A stretch of 32,800 nucleotides of DNA, taken from Dongibacter bovis (GTDB taxonomy: Bacteria; Bacillota; Negativicutes; Selenomonadales; Selenomonadaceae). The stretch is from NCBI GenBank assembly GCA_902763085.1, contig CACWQW010000059.1, positions 1 to 32,800 on the forward strand, given 5' to 3'. This document shows positions 1 to 8,848 of the stretch, piece after piece. Numbering within the stretch: position 1 is the first letter of the stretch; every line of letters starts with the position of its first letter. A program made the position numbers and the translations under genes. Below the pieces are notes generated by a model. It did not search any database. It saw only the letters and a list, made by a program, of their open reading frames with translations, and was not told the DNA's origin.

Positions 1-125
1 CTGGGCCAACACCCTGCCAAGAAAAATACTCGGCTATAAGACACCCGAGGAGTGCTTTAGGGAAGAAATGCTTGCAGCACTTACTGCATAAAGGTTCGCT
101 GGGTGTTCAACTTATTATTGCAATT
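1..125 (+). mobile_element. Right end of an IS30-family insertion sequence (partial)
   Basis: The window opens inside the last codons of a transposase gene (2-91). Some 35 bp after its stop the sequence GTGTTCAACTTATTATTGCA begins at 102 and runs to about 125, which resembles the terminal inverted repeats of IS30-type elements. The left end lies outside the window, so the exact boundary and any target duplication cannot be read. The element sits immediately upstream of the fapR promoter, where Firmicutes often carry rpmF or other upstream genes. Confidence 0.55.
2..91 (+). CDS. IS30-family transposase, C-terminal fragment (runs in from left edge)
   Basis: Twenty-nine codons in frame from base 2 end at TAA 89-91. 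The peptide contains LPRKILGYKTPEECF, the characteristic C-terminal motif of IS30-family DDE transposases (normally N..PR..LGYKTP.E.F). The catalytic core is outside the window. The family recognises and moves its own element by cutting at the terminal repeats. The call rests on one short but distinctive motif. Confidence 0.75.
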   Translation, partial: WANTLPRKILGYKTPEECFREEMLAALTA

Positions 126-153
126 CGGGTTCTTTTTGGAAATTTCCCGGGGG

Positions 154-182
154 TTGCAATTTTTGGGAAAAGCCGCTATAAT
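154..182 (+). promoter_or_regulatory. Sigma-A promoter of the fapR-fab operon
   Basis: TTGCAA (154-159) and a perfect TATAAT (177-182) are separated by 17 bp. Transcription should start near 189, about 56 bp before fapR. It lies only some 30 bp beyond the IS30 end. Confidence 0.75.
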
Positions 183-199
183 AACCTCGTTATGACAGG

Positions 200-218
200 T
201 AGTAAAAGCAGGTACTAA
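200..218 (+). promoter_or_regulatory. Possible FapR operator
   Basis: TAGTA (200-204) and TACTA (213-217) form an inverted repeat just after the predicted transcription start. The right half, GGTACTAA, fits the known FapR half-site (TTAGTAC/GTACTAA), but the 8-bp spacer is wider than in the Bacillus 17-bp operator and the left half is weak. Its position would let FapR block its own operon, with malonyl-CoA or malonyl-ACP relieving it. Confidence 0.45.
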
Positions 219-244
219 AACCGCGGGCGGAAGGAGGCAGGACG

Positions 245-805
245 ATGGCGCGCGTGAAGAAGAAGGAGCGGCAGGAGCTCCTCGTGCAGAGAGTGCAGGA
301 GAAGCCGTTCCTCACGGATGAGGAGCTCGCGAAGTCCTTGCACGTGAGCGTCCAGACCATCCGCCTCGACCGCCTCGAGCTCGGCATCCCCGAGCTGCGC
401 GGGCGCATCCGCCGCATGGCGGAGACGGCGCAGAACAAGGTGAAGTCCATCGCGAGCGGCGAGGTCGTCGGCGAGCTCATCGATCTCGAGCTCGGACACT
501 CCGGTATCTCGCTCTTGCGCGTGACGGAGGACATGGTCTTCGCGCGCTCGCAGATCGCGAAGGGATATTACATGTTCTCGCAGGCGAACTCGCTCGCGCT
601 CGCGCTCATCGATTCACCGCTCGCCGTGACGGGCGTCGCGAACGTGAAGTACAAGGTACCGGTGCATGTGGGAGAGAAATTGATCGCCAAGGCGGAGATC
701 GTCCGCGTGCGTGGCAATAAATATTTCGTTTGGGTAAAGACGCGGAATGACAGCCAGGAGGTCTTCCGCGCGAAATTCATCCTCGTTTCGCTGGGGGAGA
801 AGTAA
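245..805 (+). CDS. fapR: FapR, fatty acid and phospholipid synthesis repressor
   Basis: The 186-residue product matches FapR over its full length (Bacillus FapR is 188). Residues about 5-50 form a DeoR-like helix-turn-helix (LTDEELAKSLHVSVQTIRLD), followed by a linker helix and a hot-dog-fold effector domain from about residue 65. FapR represses fatty-acid and phospholipid genes and is released by malonyl-CoA or malonyl-ACP. The ATG follows AAGGAGG (231-237) at good spacing. It is the first gene of the operon, so autoregulation is expected. RNQIAKG-type and QANSLALALID segments of the effector domain are present (here ARSQIAKGYYMFSQANSLAL). The call is firm. Confidence 0.95.
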   Translation: MARVKKKERQELLVQRVQEKPFLTDEELAKSLHVSVQTIRLDRLELGIPELRGRIRRMAETAQNKVKSIASGEVVGELIDLELGHSGISLLRVTEDMVFARSQIAKGYYMFSQANSLALALIDSPLAVTGVANVKYKVPVHVGEKLIAKAEIVRVRGNKYFVWVKTRNDSQEVFRAKFILVSLGEK

Positions 806-817
806 GGGGGAAGCTCG

Positions 818-1778
818 TTGAAGATAGCCGTAGATGCCATGGGCGGCGATTACGCGCCGCTTGAGATCGTCTTTGGCGCCGTGCGCGCCGCGAAGAAGTA
901 TGGCTGCGAGATCGTGCTCGTCGGCGATGAGACAGCAATCCGCAAGGTCCTCGCGAAGGAGCCCGGCTGGGAGAAGCTCGGGATCTCCATCGTGCATGCG
1001 AGCCAGGTCATCGGCATGGGCGAGCATCCGGCGGATGCCGTGCGGACGAAGAAGGACGCGTCCGTCGTCGTCGCGACGCGCCTCGTGAAAGAGGGCGCCT
1101 GCGACGCCGTGCTCTCCGCGGGCTCCACGGGCGCAGCCGTGACGGCGGCGCAGCTCATCCTGCGGCGCATCAAGGGCATCGGCCGTCCGACGATCGCGAC
1201 GCCGATGCCGACGCCGAAGGGCGTGACGCTCCTGCTGGATTCGGGCGCGAATGTGGACTCGAAGCCCGTGCACCTCGTGCAGAGCGGCCTCATGGGCTCC
1301 CTCTACGCGCAGTACGTGTTCGGCGTCGAGGAGCCGCGCGTCGGCCTCCTCAACATCGGCGAGGAGGAGACGAAGGGCAACGAGCAGGCGAAGGAGACCT
1401 ACCAGCTCCTGAAGAACATGCATACGATCCGCTTTGCCGGCAACGCCGAGGGACGCGACGTGCCGAAGGGGAACTTCGACGTCGTAATTTGTGATGGATT
1501 TGTAGGCAATGTTGTGCTAAAATTTGCAGAGGGCTTGGCAAAGACCATCCTGAAGCTCATCAAAGAGGCCGTGAAGAACGGCGGTTTGCTCGCGAAACTC
1601 GGCGCGCTCCTCCTGATGCCGACGCTCAAGAAGCTCGGCAAGCGGCTCGATGTGACGGAGTACGGCGGGGCGCCGCTCCTCGGCGTCAACGGCTGCGTTC
1701 AAGGGTGACGTGCTCGCGCATATCCGCGATTCGCTGGCGAAGGAGGAGATACTGACGAATGACGGAGAGAAGAATTAA
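818..1778 (+). pseudogene. plsX: PlsX, phosphate acyltransferase (frame disrupted near 1697)
   Basis: PlsX makes acyl-phosphate from acyl-ACP for phosphatidic acid synthesis at the membrane. The product starts at TTG 818 with MKIAVDAMGGDYAPLEIV, the family N terminus, and is typical as far as YGGAPLLGVNG. The family then continues with a C-(V)IIAHGSS-like block and a C-terminal helix. Here the reading frame runs into a stop at about 1706-1708, while the expected tail (FKGDVLAHIRDSLAKEE) is found in the +1 frame from 1698 to TAA 1776-1778. A block of about 35 bp (length 2 modulo 3) is therefore missing at 1695-1698. The restored tail overlaps the fabH start by 20 bp, a normal operon junction. 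Without the deletion the protein would be about 330 residues. Confidence 0.85.
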
Positions 1779-2763
1779 CGCGGGGATCCTCGGTACGGGG
1801 CATTATCTGCCGCCGCACATTCTCACGAACGAGGAGCTCGCGCAGCGTGTCGATACGAGCGATGAGTGGATCACATCGCGCACGGGCATTCATGCGCGCC
1901 GCATCGCGGCGGCGGATGTGCCGGCCACGGCACTTGCGGAGCCTGCCGCGCGCATGGCGCTCGCAGATGCCGGCATCGAGGCGGATGCGATCGACCTCAT
2001 CATCTTCGCGACGCTTACGCCGGATCGCGTGATCCCCGCGGCGGCCTGCGAGTTACAGCGGCGCCTCGGTGCCGTACATGCCGCTGCGTTTGATCTTTCG
2101 GCCGCCTGCTCGGGCTTTGTCTACGCGGCGGCTGTCGCGTGTCAGTTCATCGAGGCGGGCATTTATCGCCACGTCCTCGTGATCGGCGCGGAAGAGCTTT
2201 CCAAGGTCGTGGACTGGCAGGATCGCGGAACATGCGTCCTCTTCGGCGATGGTGCGGGCGCGGCGGTGTTCGGCCCCGTGTCCGCAGGGCTTGGCGCGCT
2301 CGCGTTCGACCTCGGCGCTGACGGCAGTCAGGGCGAGGCGCTCACGATTCCCGCGAGCGGCAGCCTGCATCCCGTGACGGAGGAACGCCTGCGCGCGGGA
2401 GAGAACTTCATCCACATGGATGGCAAGGCGGTCTTCCGGTTCGCGGTCACGGTCATGGGAAAGACCGTGGAAACTTCCCTCGCCCGGGCGGGGCTCACGA
2501 AGGATGCCCTCGATTGGCTCGTCCCGCATCAGGCGAACATCCGCATCATCGAGGCGGCGGCGAAAAGGCTCGATCTGCCGCTCGCGCGAGTCATCATCAA
2601 TATCGAGAACTACGGCAATATGTCAGCGGCGTCCATACCCGTCGCTCTCTCGGAGGCGGCGCATGCACACCGCTTCCGCAGGGGCGATCGCATCGCACTC
2701 GCCGGCTTCGGCGCTGGGCTCACATGGGCATCCTGCATCCTGCGCTGGGCGAAGGAGGACTAA
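1759..2763 (+). CDS. fabH: FabH, beta-ketoacyl-ACP synthase III
   Basis: FabH condenses acetyl-CoA (or a branched primer) with malonyl-ACP to start fatty acid synthesis. The 334-residue product has the active-site Cys in DLSAACSGFVYA (about residue 115), the His in WLVPHQANIRI and the Asn in ENYGNMSAASIP, giving the Cys-His-Asn triad. The length is normal. ATG 1759 follows AAGGAGGAG (1740-1748). The gene overlaps the restored end of plsX and is followed after 6 bp by fabK. Confidence 0.96.
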   Translation: MTERRINAGILGTGHYLPPHILTNEELAQRVDTSDEWITSRTGIHARRIAAADVPATALAEPAARMALADAGIEADAIDLIIFATLTPDRVIPAAACELQRRLGAVHAAAFDLSAACSGFVYAAAVACQFIEAGIYRHVLVIGAEELSKVVDWQDRGTCVLFGDGAGAAVFGPVSAGLGALAFDLGADGSQGEALTIPASGSLHPVTEERLRAGENFIHMDGKAVFRFAVTVMGKTVETSLARAGLTKDALDWLVPHQANIRIIEAAAKRLDLPLARVIINIENYGNMSAASIPVALSEAAHAHRFRRGDRIALAGFGAGLTWASCILRWAKED

Positions 2764-2769
2764 TTTTTG

Positions 2770-3717
2770 ATGTTTGAAAACAATGTTATCTGCAAGCTGT
2801 TACAGATCGAATACCCGATTTTCCAGGGCGGCATGGCATGGATCGGCACGGCGGAACTCGCCTCGGCTGTATCGAATGCCGGCGGACTCGGCATCATCGG
2901 CGCCGGACACATGCCGCCGGAACTCCTCCGCGCGGAAATCCAGAAATGCAAAGGCTGGACGCAGAAGCCGTTCGGCGTCAATGTCATGCTCATGAGCCCC
3001 TATGTCAAAGAGGTCATGCAGGTCGTGCTCGAGGAGAAGGTGCCGGTCGTCACGACGGGGGCAGGCAATCCCGGCGAGTACGTGCCGGAGCTCAAGGCCA
3101 TCGGCTCGAAGGTCATCCCCGTCGTCGCCTCCGTCGCGCTCGCGAAGCGCCTCGTGCGCTCCGGCGCCGATGCCGTCATCGCCGAGGGCACGGAGTCAGG
3201 CGGGCACATCGGTGAGATCACGACGATGGCGCTCGTGCCGCAGGTCGTCGACGCCGTCGATGTCCCCGTCATCGCGGCGGGCGGCATCGCCGATGCGCGC
3301 GGTGTCGCCGCGGCGTTCGCGCTCGGCGCGAAGGCGGTGCAGATGGGCTCCCGCTTCGTCATGAGCGAGGAGTGCATCGCGCATCCGAACTACAAGAACC
3401 TCATCCTCAAGGCAAAGGACCGCTCGACGGTCGTCACGGGCCGCACGCTCGGCCATCCGGCGCGCGTGCTGCACAACAAGCTCACGCGCAAGTACCTCGA
3501 GATGGAGGCGGAGGGCGCGCCGGCCGAGGAGCTCGAGAAGCTCGGCGTCGGCTCGCTGCACCGCGCGACACACGAGGGCGATGTCGAGAACGGCTCCGTC
3601 ATGATCGGCGAGATCTCCGGCATGCTCAATGACATCAAGCCGGTGAAGACCATCATCGAGGACATCGTGGCGGGCCTGCCTGCGACGATCGACGCGATCC
3701 GCGAGGATCTGAAATAA
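2770..3717 (+). CDS. fabK: FabK, FMN-dependent enoyl-ACP reductase II
   Basis: FabK carries out the last step of each elongation cycle, reducing enoyl-ACP with NAD(P)H and FMN; it replaces FabI in many Firmicutes. The product of 315 residues begins MFENNVICKLLQIEYPIFQGGMAW and contains the flavin- and phosphate-binding segments EGTESGGHIGEIT, IAAGGIADARGV and GAKAVQMGSRF of the 2-nitropropane dioxygenase/FabK fold. ATG 2770 is preferred, although a TTG lies directly before it at 2767; AAGGAGG at 2753-2759 is inside the end of fabH. Its place between fabH and fabD supports the FabK call over a nitronate monooxygenase. Confidence 0.93.
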   Translation: MFENNVICKLLQIEYPIFQGGMAWIGTAELASAVSNAGGLGIIGAGHMPPELLRAEIQKCKGWTQKPFGVNVMLMSPYVKEVMQVVLEEKVPVVTTGAGNPGEYVPELKAIGSKVIPVVASVALAKRLVRSGADAVIAEGTESGGHIGEITTMALVPQVVDAVDVPVIAAGGIADARGVAAAFALGAKAVQMGSRFVMSEECIAHPNYKNLILKAKDRSTVVTGRTLGHPARVLHNKLTRKYLEMEAEGAPAEELEKLGVGSLHRATHEGDVENGSVMIGEISGMLNDIKPVKTIIEDIVAGLPATIDAIREDLK

Positions 3718-3772
3718 GAACGATAGGCGCGGCAAGGCCGCGATGTGATTTTGGAAAGAGAGGTCAATAGCA

Positions 3773-4717
3773 TTGGGTAAGTTAGCTTTCGTATTCCCGG
3801 GACAGGGTGCGCAGAAGGTCGGTATGGGCAAGGATTTCTGCGAGAAGTACGACGTGGCGAAGAAGCTCTTCCGCGAGGCGGACGAGGCGCTCGGCTACTC
3901 CATCAAGAAGATGTGCTTCGAGGGGCCGGCGGAGGACCTGAAGCTCACGGCGAACACCCAGCCGGCGATCCTCACGATGAGCGTCATCGCCTATGAGATC
4001 CTGAAGGAACACGGCATCGAGCCTGAGATCACGGGCGGCCACAGCCTCGGCGAGTACTCCGCGCTCGTCGCGGCGGGCGTCATGGACTTTCAGGATGCCG
4101 TGCTGCTCGTGCACAAGCGCGGCATGTACATGCAGGAGGCCGTGCCGGTCGGCAAGGGCGGCATGGCGGCGATCATCGGCCTCGCGGACGACGTCATCGA
4201 GGACGCCTGCGAGAAGGCATCGGCAGCCGCTGGTGCCGTGCAGCCCGTCAACTATAACTGCCTGGGCCAGACGGTCATCGCGGGCACGACGGAAGGTGTC
4301 GCGGCAGCCGTCGAGACGCTCAAGGCCGCCGGCGCGAAAAAGGCTGTCATCCTGCCGGTTTCCGCACCGTTCCACTCGACGCTCATGCAGCCGGCAGCCG
4401 TGAAGCTCGCGGCGGAGCTCGACAAGGTCGAGATCCGCGATGCCAAGATCCCCGTCGTGTCGAACTACACGGGTGAGCTCGAGACGAAGGCGGCGGACAT
4501 CAAGGCGAACCTCGTCGCGCAGGCGGATCATCCCGTTAAGTGGATTGCCTGCGTCAAGGCGATGCAGGCGTTTGGCGCCGACACGTTCGTCGAGGCCGGT
4601 CCGGGCAAGACGCTCTGCGGCTTCAACAAGCGCATCGACCGCAGCCTGAAGAGCATGAACGTCGAAGACCTCGAGTCGCTGCAAAAAACGCTTGACTATT
4701 TCCAGGAGGTTCGTTAA
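3773..4717 (+). CDS. fabD: FabD, malonyl-CoA:ACP transacylase
   Basis: FabD moves the malonyl group from CoA to ACP. The 314-residue product has the nucleophile Ser91 in [15 protein letters not shown] and the catalytic His in SAPFHSTLM, with FVFPGQGAQ at the N terminus and [10 protein letters not shown] near the C terminus. It starts with TTG 3773 behind AGAGAGG (3757-3763). It ends one base before the fabG start, so the two are probably translationally coupled. Length and motifs are complete. Confidence 0.96.
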   Translation: MGKLAFVFPGQGAQKVGMGKDFCEKYDVAKKLFREADEALGYSIKKMCFEGPAEDLKLTANTQPAILTMSVIAYEILKEHGIEPEITGGHSLGEYSALVAAGVMDFQDAVLLVHKRGMYMQEAVPVGKGGMAAIIGLADDVIEDACEKASAAAGAVQPVNYNCLGQTVIAGTTEGVAAAVETLKAAGAKKAVILPVSAPFHSTLMQPAAVKLAAELDKVEIRDAKIPVVSNYTGELETKAADIKANLVAQADHPVKWIACVKAMQAFGADTFVEAGPGKTLCGFNKRIDRSLKSMNVEDLESLQKTLDYFQEVR

Positions 4718-4718
4718 T

Positions 4719-5462
4719 ATGCTTTTAGACGGCAAGACGGCGCTCGTGACGGGAGCTTCCCGCGGCATCGGACGCGCCATCGCCCTGCGGCTCGCCGCTG
4801 AGGGCGCCAATATCGCCATCAACTACGCCGGCAACACGGCGAAGGCGGAGGAGACGAAGGCGGCGATCGAGGTGGCCGGCGGCAAGGCAGCGCTCTTCCA
4901 GGCGGATGTCTCCGACAGCGCGCAGGTCGAGCAGATGGTCGCCTCGGTCCTCGAGACGTTCGGTTCGCTCGACATCCTCGTGAACAACGCGGGGATCACG
5001 CGCGACGGCCTGCTCATGCGCATGAAGGAAGAGGACTTCGACGCGGTGCTTGATACGAACCTCAAAGGCATCTTCCACGTGACGAAGGCCGTCACGAAGA
5101 TCATGATGAAGCAGCGCAGCGGCCGCATCGTCAACATGGCGAGCGTCGTCGGCATCATCGGCAACGCGGGCCAGACGAATTACGCGGCGGCGAAGGCTGG
5201 CGTCATCGGCTTCACGAAGTCGGCGGCGCGGGAGCTCGCCGCGCGCGGCATCACGGTCAACGCCGTTGCACCGGGCTTCATCGCGACGGATATGACGGCA
5301 GCGATGCCGGAGAAGGCGAAGGAAGCGACGCTCGCCGCCATCCCGCTCCGCCGCATGGGGACGCCGGAGGATGTGGCAAATGCCGTGCTTTTCCTCGTTT
5401 CCGATCAGGCAGCTTATATCACCGGTCAGGTCGTCAAGGTAGACGGCGGCATGGTTATGTGA
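4719..5462 (+). CDS. fabG: FabG, 3-oxoacyl-ACP reductase
   Basis: FabG is the NADPH-dependent reductase of the elongation cycle. The 247-residue short-chain dehydrogenase has TGASRGIG for cofactor binding, NNAGITRD, and the catalytic Ser and Tyr-x-x-x-Lys in [24 protein letters not shown] 4719 follows CCAGGAGG inside fabD; an in-frame ATG at 4692 would lie deep in fabD and lacks a ribosome site. It directly follows fabD and precedes acpP, the usual order. Confidence 0.97.
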   Translation: MLLDGKTALVTGASRGIGRAIALRLAAEGANIAINYAGNTAKAEETKAAIEVAGGKAALFQADVSDSAQVEQMVASVLETFGSLDILVNNAGITRDGLLMRMKEEDFDAVLDTNLKGIFHVTKAVTKIMMKQRSGRIVNMASVVGIIGNAGQTNYAAAKAGVIGFTKSAARELAARGITVNAVAPGFIATDMTAAMPEKAKEATLAAIPLRRMGTPEDVANAVLFLVSDQAAYITGQVVKVDGGMVM

Positions 5463-5501
5463 TATAACTATATAGTACATCAAAATAAGGAGGTGAAAGA
5501 C

Positions 5502-5747
5502 ATGGCAGATGCAGACAAGACCTTCGAGAAGGTACGCGATATCGTCGTTGAGCAGCTGGGCGTTGAGGCCGATGAGGTTTCGATCGACTCCACGTTCATC
5601 GATGACCTTGGTGCTGATTCCCTGGATATTGTTGAGCTGATCATGGCTTTTGAAGAGGAATTCAATATCGAGATTCCGGACGAGGCTGCTGAGAAGATCA
5701 AGACGGTGCAGGATGTTGTCACCTATATCGACCAGAACAGCAAATAA
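5502..5747 (+). CDS. acpP: AcpP, acyl carrier protein
   Basis: The 81-residue acidic protein carries the growing acyl chain on a phosphopantetheine arm. The attachment site is Ser40 in [23 protein letters not shown] 5502 is chosen because the near-perfect ribosome site TAAGGAGGTGA (5486-5495) lies 8 bp upstream and includes the alternative in-frame GTG at 5493. Its codon use is richer in GTT and GCT than its neighbours, as expected for a very highly expressed protein. A terminator follows. Confidence 0.97.
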   Translation: MADADKTFEKVRDIVVEQLGVEADEVSIDSTFIDDLGADSLDIVELIMAFEEEFNIEIPDEAAEKIKTVQDVVTYIDQNSK

Positions 5748-5770
5748 AGATTGTTCGTCTTACCCTTTCA

Positions 5771-5806
5771 AAAATCCCGTGAAGTGAAGATCCTTCGCGG
5801 GATTTT
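5771..5806 (+). terminator. Rho-independent terminator after acpP
   Basis: AAAATCCCGTGAAG (5771-5784) pairs with CTTCGCGGGATTTT (5793-5806) with one G-U pair around an 8-base loop, ending in a short T run. It separates acpP from the downstream oxidoreductase, perhaps only partly. Confidence 0.8.
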
Positions 5807-5897
5807 CTAAAGGGAGGACTGATTGAGGCGCACGAAGCAGATGCGCGAGCGCTTCCTCAGTGCTTTCGAAAAGGTAAGATTGATTGGAGGAGTAACC

Positions 5898-6789
5898 TTG
5901 AAGCTTCCAGAGCTGAAAATTGGCACGAAGATTGCGAAAATCCCCATTGTGCAAGGGGGGATGGCCATCCGCCTCTCCACAGCGCGGCTGGCTGCAGCAG
6001 TTGCCAATGAAGGCGGGATCGGGCTCATCGCCGCTTCCGGCATGTCCCATGAGGAACTTCGCTATGAGATCCGGCTTGCAAGATCGCTGACCTCCGGGAT
6101 CATCGGCATCAACATCATGGTTGCCGCCCGCGATTTTGCCGGGGTCGTCAAGACCGCCATCAAGGAAGGGATTGACCTCATCGTCGCCGGTGCAGGGTTT
6201 TCTCGTGATATGTTCGGCTACGGCAAGGAATCGGGCACGCCGATCGTCCCGATCGTCTCGTCCGTGAAATTAGCAAAGATATCGGAGCGTCTTGGTGCGA
6301 CGGCCATCGTCGTAGAGGGGAAGGAAGCCGGCGGGCATCTCGGTACGAGCACGTCTGTGCGCGAGCTCATCCCGGGCATCCGCGCTGCCGTGAAGATTCC
6401 GGTCATCGCGGCCGGCGGCGTCCTCTCCGGTCAGGACATCGTTGATTTCATAAAGATGGGCGCCGCCTGCGCTCAAGCGGTACTATCTGAAGTCGAAGCC
6501 GGAGGACATCGTGGTCATCCACAGCCCGGTCGGCCTGCCCGGCCGCGCCGTGCGCACGCCGTTTTCGGCGCGCGTCATGGAGGGACCCGTTCCTCCGAAG
6601 GTTTGCGATGCCTGCCTCAAGGCGTGCAAGCATAATTTCTGCATCATCCGCGCGCTCATGCGCGCGCAGCAGGGCGACGTGGAGACGGGGCTTGTATTCA
6701 CGGGGGAGTACATGCCGCGCATCAAGAAGATCCTTTCCGTTCACGAGATTTTCTCCCAGCTGAAACGGGAAGCCGCTGCCGCCCAATAA
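5898..6789 (+). pseudogene. FabK-like NAD(P)H-dependent flavin oxidoreductase (frame disrupted near 6467)
   Basis: This is a second member of the FabK/2-nitropropane dioxygenase family, distinct from the FabK at 2770. It starts at TTG 5898 (MKLPELKIGTKIAKIPIVQGG) behind TGGAGGA; a further in-frame TTG at 5823 with its own GGGAGG would add 25 poorly typical residues. The first part is normal through AAGGVLSGQDIVDFIKMGA. The family then has a DGVQMGSRF-like FMN-phosphate-binding block, which is absent. The protein resumes in the +1 frame as ALKRYYLKSKPEDIVVIHSPVG and ends at TAA 6787-6789. Some 50-56 bp (2 modulo 3) are missing at about 6464-6471. The C-terminal part has a Cys cluster (CDACLKACKHNFC) typical of the long clostridial/Negativicutes subgroup. 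The function is an uncharacterised flavin reductase, perhaps a nitronate monooxygenase or enoyl reductase paralogue. Confidence 0.8.
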
Positions 6790-6798
6790 ACGGCACGA

Positions 6799-6830
6799 GC
6801 AAAATTGCCGCGCGTCCGCGCGGCTTTTGC
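6799..6830 (+). terminator. Terminator-like hairpin before fabF
   Basis: GCCGCGCG (6807-6814) pairs with CGCGCGGC (6817-6824), flanked by AAAA and TTTT that extend the stem with a two-base bulge. It looks like an intrinsic terminator or attenuator between the oxidoreductase and fabF. No clear promoter is seen in the 32 bp that remain before fabF, so read-through probably supplies fabF. Confidence 0.65.
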
Positions 6831-6862
6831 CTCCGTGCGCATCATAGGAGAGGAGAATTGAT

Positions 6863-8107
6863 TTGAACAAACGAGTCGTCATTACAGGCATGGGCGCGAT
6901 CACGCCGATCGGTACGGGCAAAGAGGCGTTCTGGGATGCCATGATGGAAGGTAAGAACGGCATCGGACGCATCACGCGCTTCGATCCGACGGAGTTCCAT
7001 GCGCAGATCGCCGGTGAGGTCAAGGACTTTGACCCGACGGACTACCTCGACAAGAAGGAGTCGAAGCGCATGGACCGCTACACGCAGTTCGCCGTCGCGA
7101 CGGCGGGCATGGCGATCAAGGACGCGGGGCTCGATCTCGAGAAGGAAGACCTCGACCGCATCGGAACGTATGTCGGTACGGGCATCGGTGGCATCGAGAC
7201 CATGCATTCCCAGTACGAGAAATACTTCGCCAAAGGTCCTTCGCGCATCAGCCCGTTCTTCGTGCCGATGATGATCGCGAACATGGCGGCGGGGCAGGTC
7301 TCGATCGAGTACAAGCTGCACGGCCCGTCCTCCTGCGTTGTGACGGCGTGTGCGACGGGCACGAACTGCATCGGCGACGCGTTCCGCGTCATCCAGCACG
7401 GCGGTGCGGATGTCATGCTCGCGGGCGGCACGGAGGCGGCGATCAGCCAGGCGGCGGTCGCGGGCTTCGGCGCGATGAAGGCGCTCTGCATGGATCACAA
7501 CGACGATCCGGAGCATGCCTCCCGTCCGTTCGACAAGGGACGCAGCGGCTTTGTCATGGGCGAGGGCTGCGGCATCGTCGTGCTCGAGAGCCTCGAGCAC
7601 GCCAAGGCGCGCGGCGCGCACATCTACGCGGAGGTTGCAGGCTACGGCGCAAACTCTGACGCCTACCATATCACGAGCCCGGCGCCGCACGGCGAGTTCC
7701 AGGCGAAGTGCATGCAGCTCGCGCTCGACGACGCCGGCATGCAGGCGGCGGAAGTCGACTACGTCAATGCGCACGGCACGTCGACGCATCTCAACGATCA
7801 GGGCGAGACCGAGGCCATCAAGCAGGTCTGGGGCGCAGCGGCGAAGGACGTCTCCGTCTCCTCCATCAAGTCGATGACGGGCCATCTGCTCGGCGCTGCC
7901 GGTGGTGTGGAGTGCATCGCGACGGCGCTCGCCGTTGAGCGCGACATGCTGCCGCCGACGATCAACTACGAGACGCCGGACGAGGGGCTCGACCTCGACT
8001 ACGTGCCGAACAAGGCAAAGGCGAAGAAGGTGCGCGCGGCGATGTCGAACTCGTTCGGCTTCGGCGGGCACAACGCCTGCCTGCTGCTCAAGAAGTACGC
8101 GGAGTGA
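6863..8107 (+). CDS. fabF: FabF, beta-ketoacyl-ACP synthase II
   Basis: FabF extends acyl-ACP with malonyl-ACP. The 414-residue product is full length, with the active-site Cys163 in VVTACATGTNCIGDA and two His in VNAHGTSTHLND and SSIKSMTGHLLGAAGG. It starts at TTG 6863 behind AGGAGAGGAG. It overlaps the start region of rnc, an arrangement common in Firmicutes. Confidence 0.97.
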   Translation: MNKRVVITGMGAITPIGTGKEAFWDAMMEGKNGIGRITRFDPTEFHAQIAGEVKDFDPTDYLDKKESKRMDRYTQFAVATAGMAIKDAGLDLEKEDLDRIGTYVGTGIGGIETMHSQYEKYFAKGPSRISPFFVPMMIANMAAGQVSIEYKLHGPSSCVVTACATGTNCIGDAFRVIQHGGADVMLAGGTEAAISQAAVAGFGAMKALCMDHNDDPEHASRPFDKGRSGFVMGEGCGIVVLESLEHAKARGAHIYAEVAGYGANSDAYHITSPAPHGEFQAKCMQLALDDAGMQAAEVDYVNAHGTSTHLNDQGETEAIKQVWGAAAKDVSVSSIKSMTGHLLGAAGGVECIATALAVERDMLPPTINYETPDEGLDLDYVPNKAKAKKVRAAMSNSFGFGGHNACLLLKKYAE

Positions 8108-8112
8108 ATCAG

Positions 8113-8829
8113 ATGAACGGATGCAGTGGAGCAAGGAAGGGCGAGCTTCTCGCGCTCGCCCGGAGGCTCGGTGTGACCTTTCGCGACATCGGGCTTTTGC
8201 ATACGGCGCTCGTTCATACCTCATATGCCAATGAAGCGCAGGGACGCGTCGCGCACAACGAGCGCCTCGAGTTCCTCGGAGATGCTGTGCTGGAGCTTGC
8301 CTCCAGCACATATCTTTATACGCATTTTCCCGATCTCCCGGAGGGGGAGCTGACGAAGACGCGCGCGAGCATCGTCTGCTCGGCGACGCTCGCGAAGCTC
8401 GCCTCGAAGATCGGTCTCGGGGAGTACCTGCTCCTCGGGCATGGTGAGGAGATGAGCGGCGGCCGCACGCGCACGACGAACCTCGAGGACTCCTTCGAGG
8501 CCGTGCTGGGCGCGATCTATCTCGACCAGGGCTGGGAGGTGGCACGCGACTACGTGCTGCGCCAGCTCGCGCCGGAATTCGAGAGCGTGCGTCACGGCGA
8601 GAATCTCAAGGACTACAAGACGATGCTGCAGGAGGTCGTGCAGAAGACGCCGGACCACAGCATCGCCTACGACCTGCTCGCGGCGACGGGCCCCGATCAC
8701 GCGAAGCACTACCGCTACGCCGTGCTCATCGACGGCCGGTCGTACGGCGAGGGCGAGGGCAAGAGCAAGAAAGAAGCGGAGCAGCAGGCAGCGCGCGAGG
8801 CGCTCGCAAAGCTCAAGGCGCGCGGCTAA
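8113..8829 (+). CDS. rnc: RNase III
   Basis: RNase III cuts double-stranded RNA in rRNA and mRNA processing. The product (238 residues from ATG 8113) has the signature NERLEFLGDAVLELA, the second acidic metal-binding block DSFEAVLGAIYLDQG, and a C-terminal double-stranded RNA-binding domain (about residues 160-235). ATG 8113 is preferred over GTG 8104 because GGAG (8101-8104) is well spaced for it. The gene directly follows fabF, an arrangement also seen elsewhere in Firmicutes, where rnc sits near acpP. Confidence 0.95.
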   Translation: MNGCSGARKGELLALARRLGVTFRDIGLLHTALVHTSYANEAQGRVAHNERLEFLGDAVLELASSTYLYTHFPDLPEGELTKTRASIVCSATLAKLASKIGLGEYLLLGHGEEMSGGRTRTTNLEDSFEAVLGAIYLDQGWEVARDYVLRQLAPEFESVRHGENLKDYKTMLQEVVQKTPDHSIAYDLLAATGPDHAKHYRYAVLIDGRSYGEGEGKSKKEAEQQAAREALAKLKARG

Positions 8830-8848
8830 GATGGCAGGAGGGAGCGGT

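Noticed and set aside
5823..5897. N-terminal extension of the FabK-like protein from TTG 5823
   Set aside because: The extra 25 residues do not resemble the family, and TTG 5898 with TGGAGGA gives the usual MKLPELKIG start.
6842..8545. 567-codon minus-strand frame opposite fabF and rnc
   Set aside because: Same composition artefact; both + strand genes are certain.
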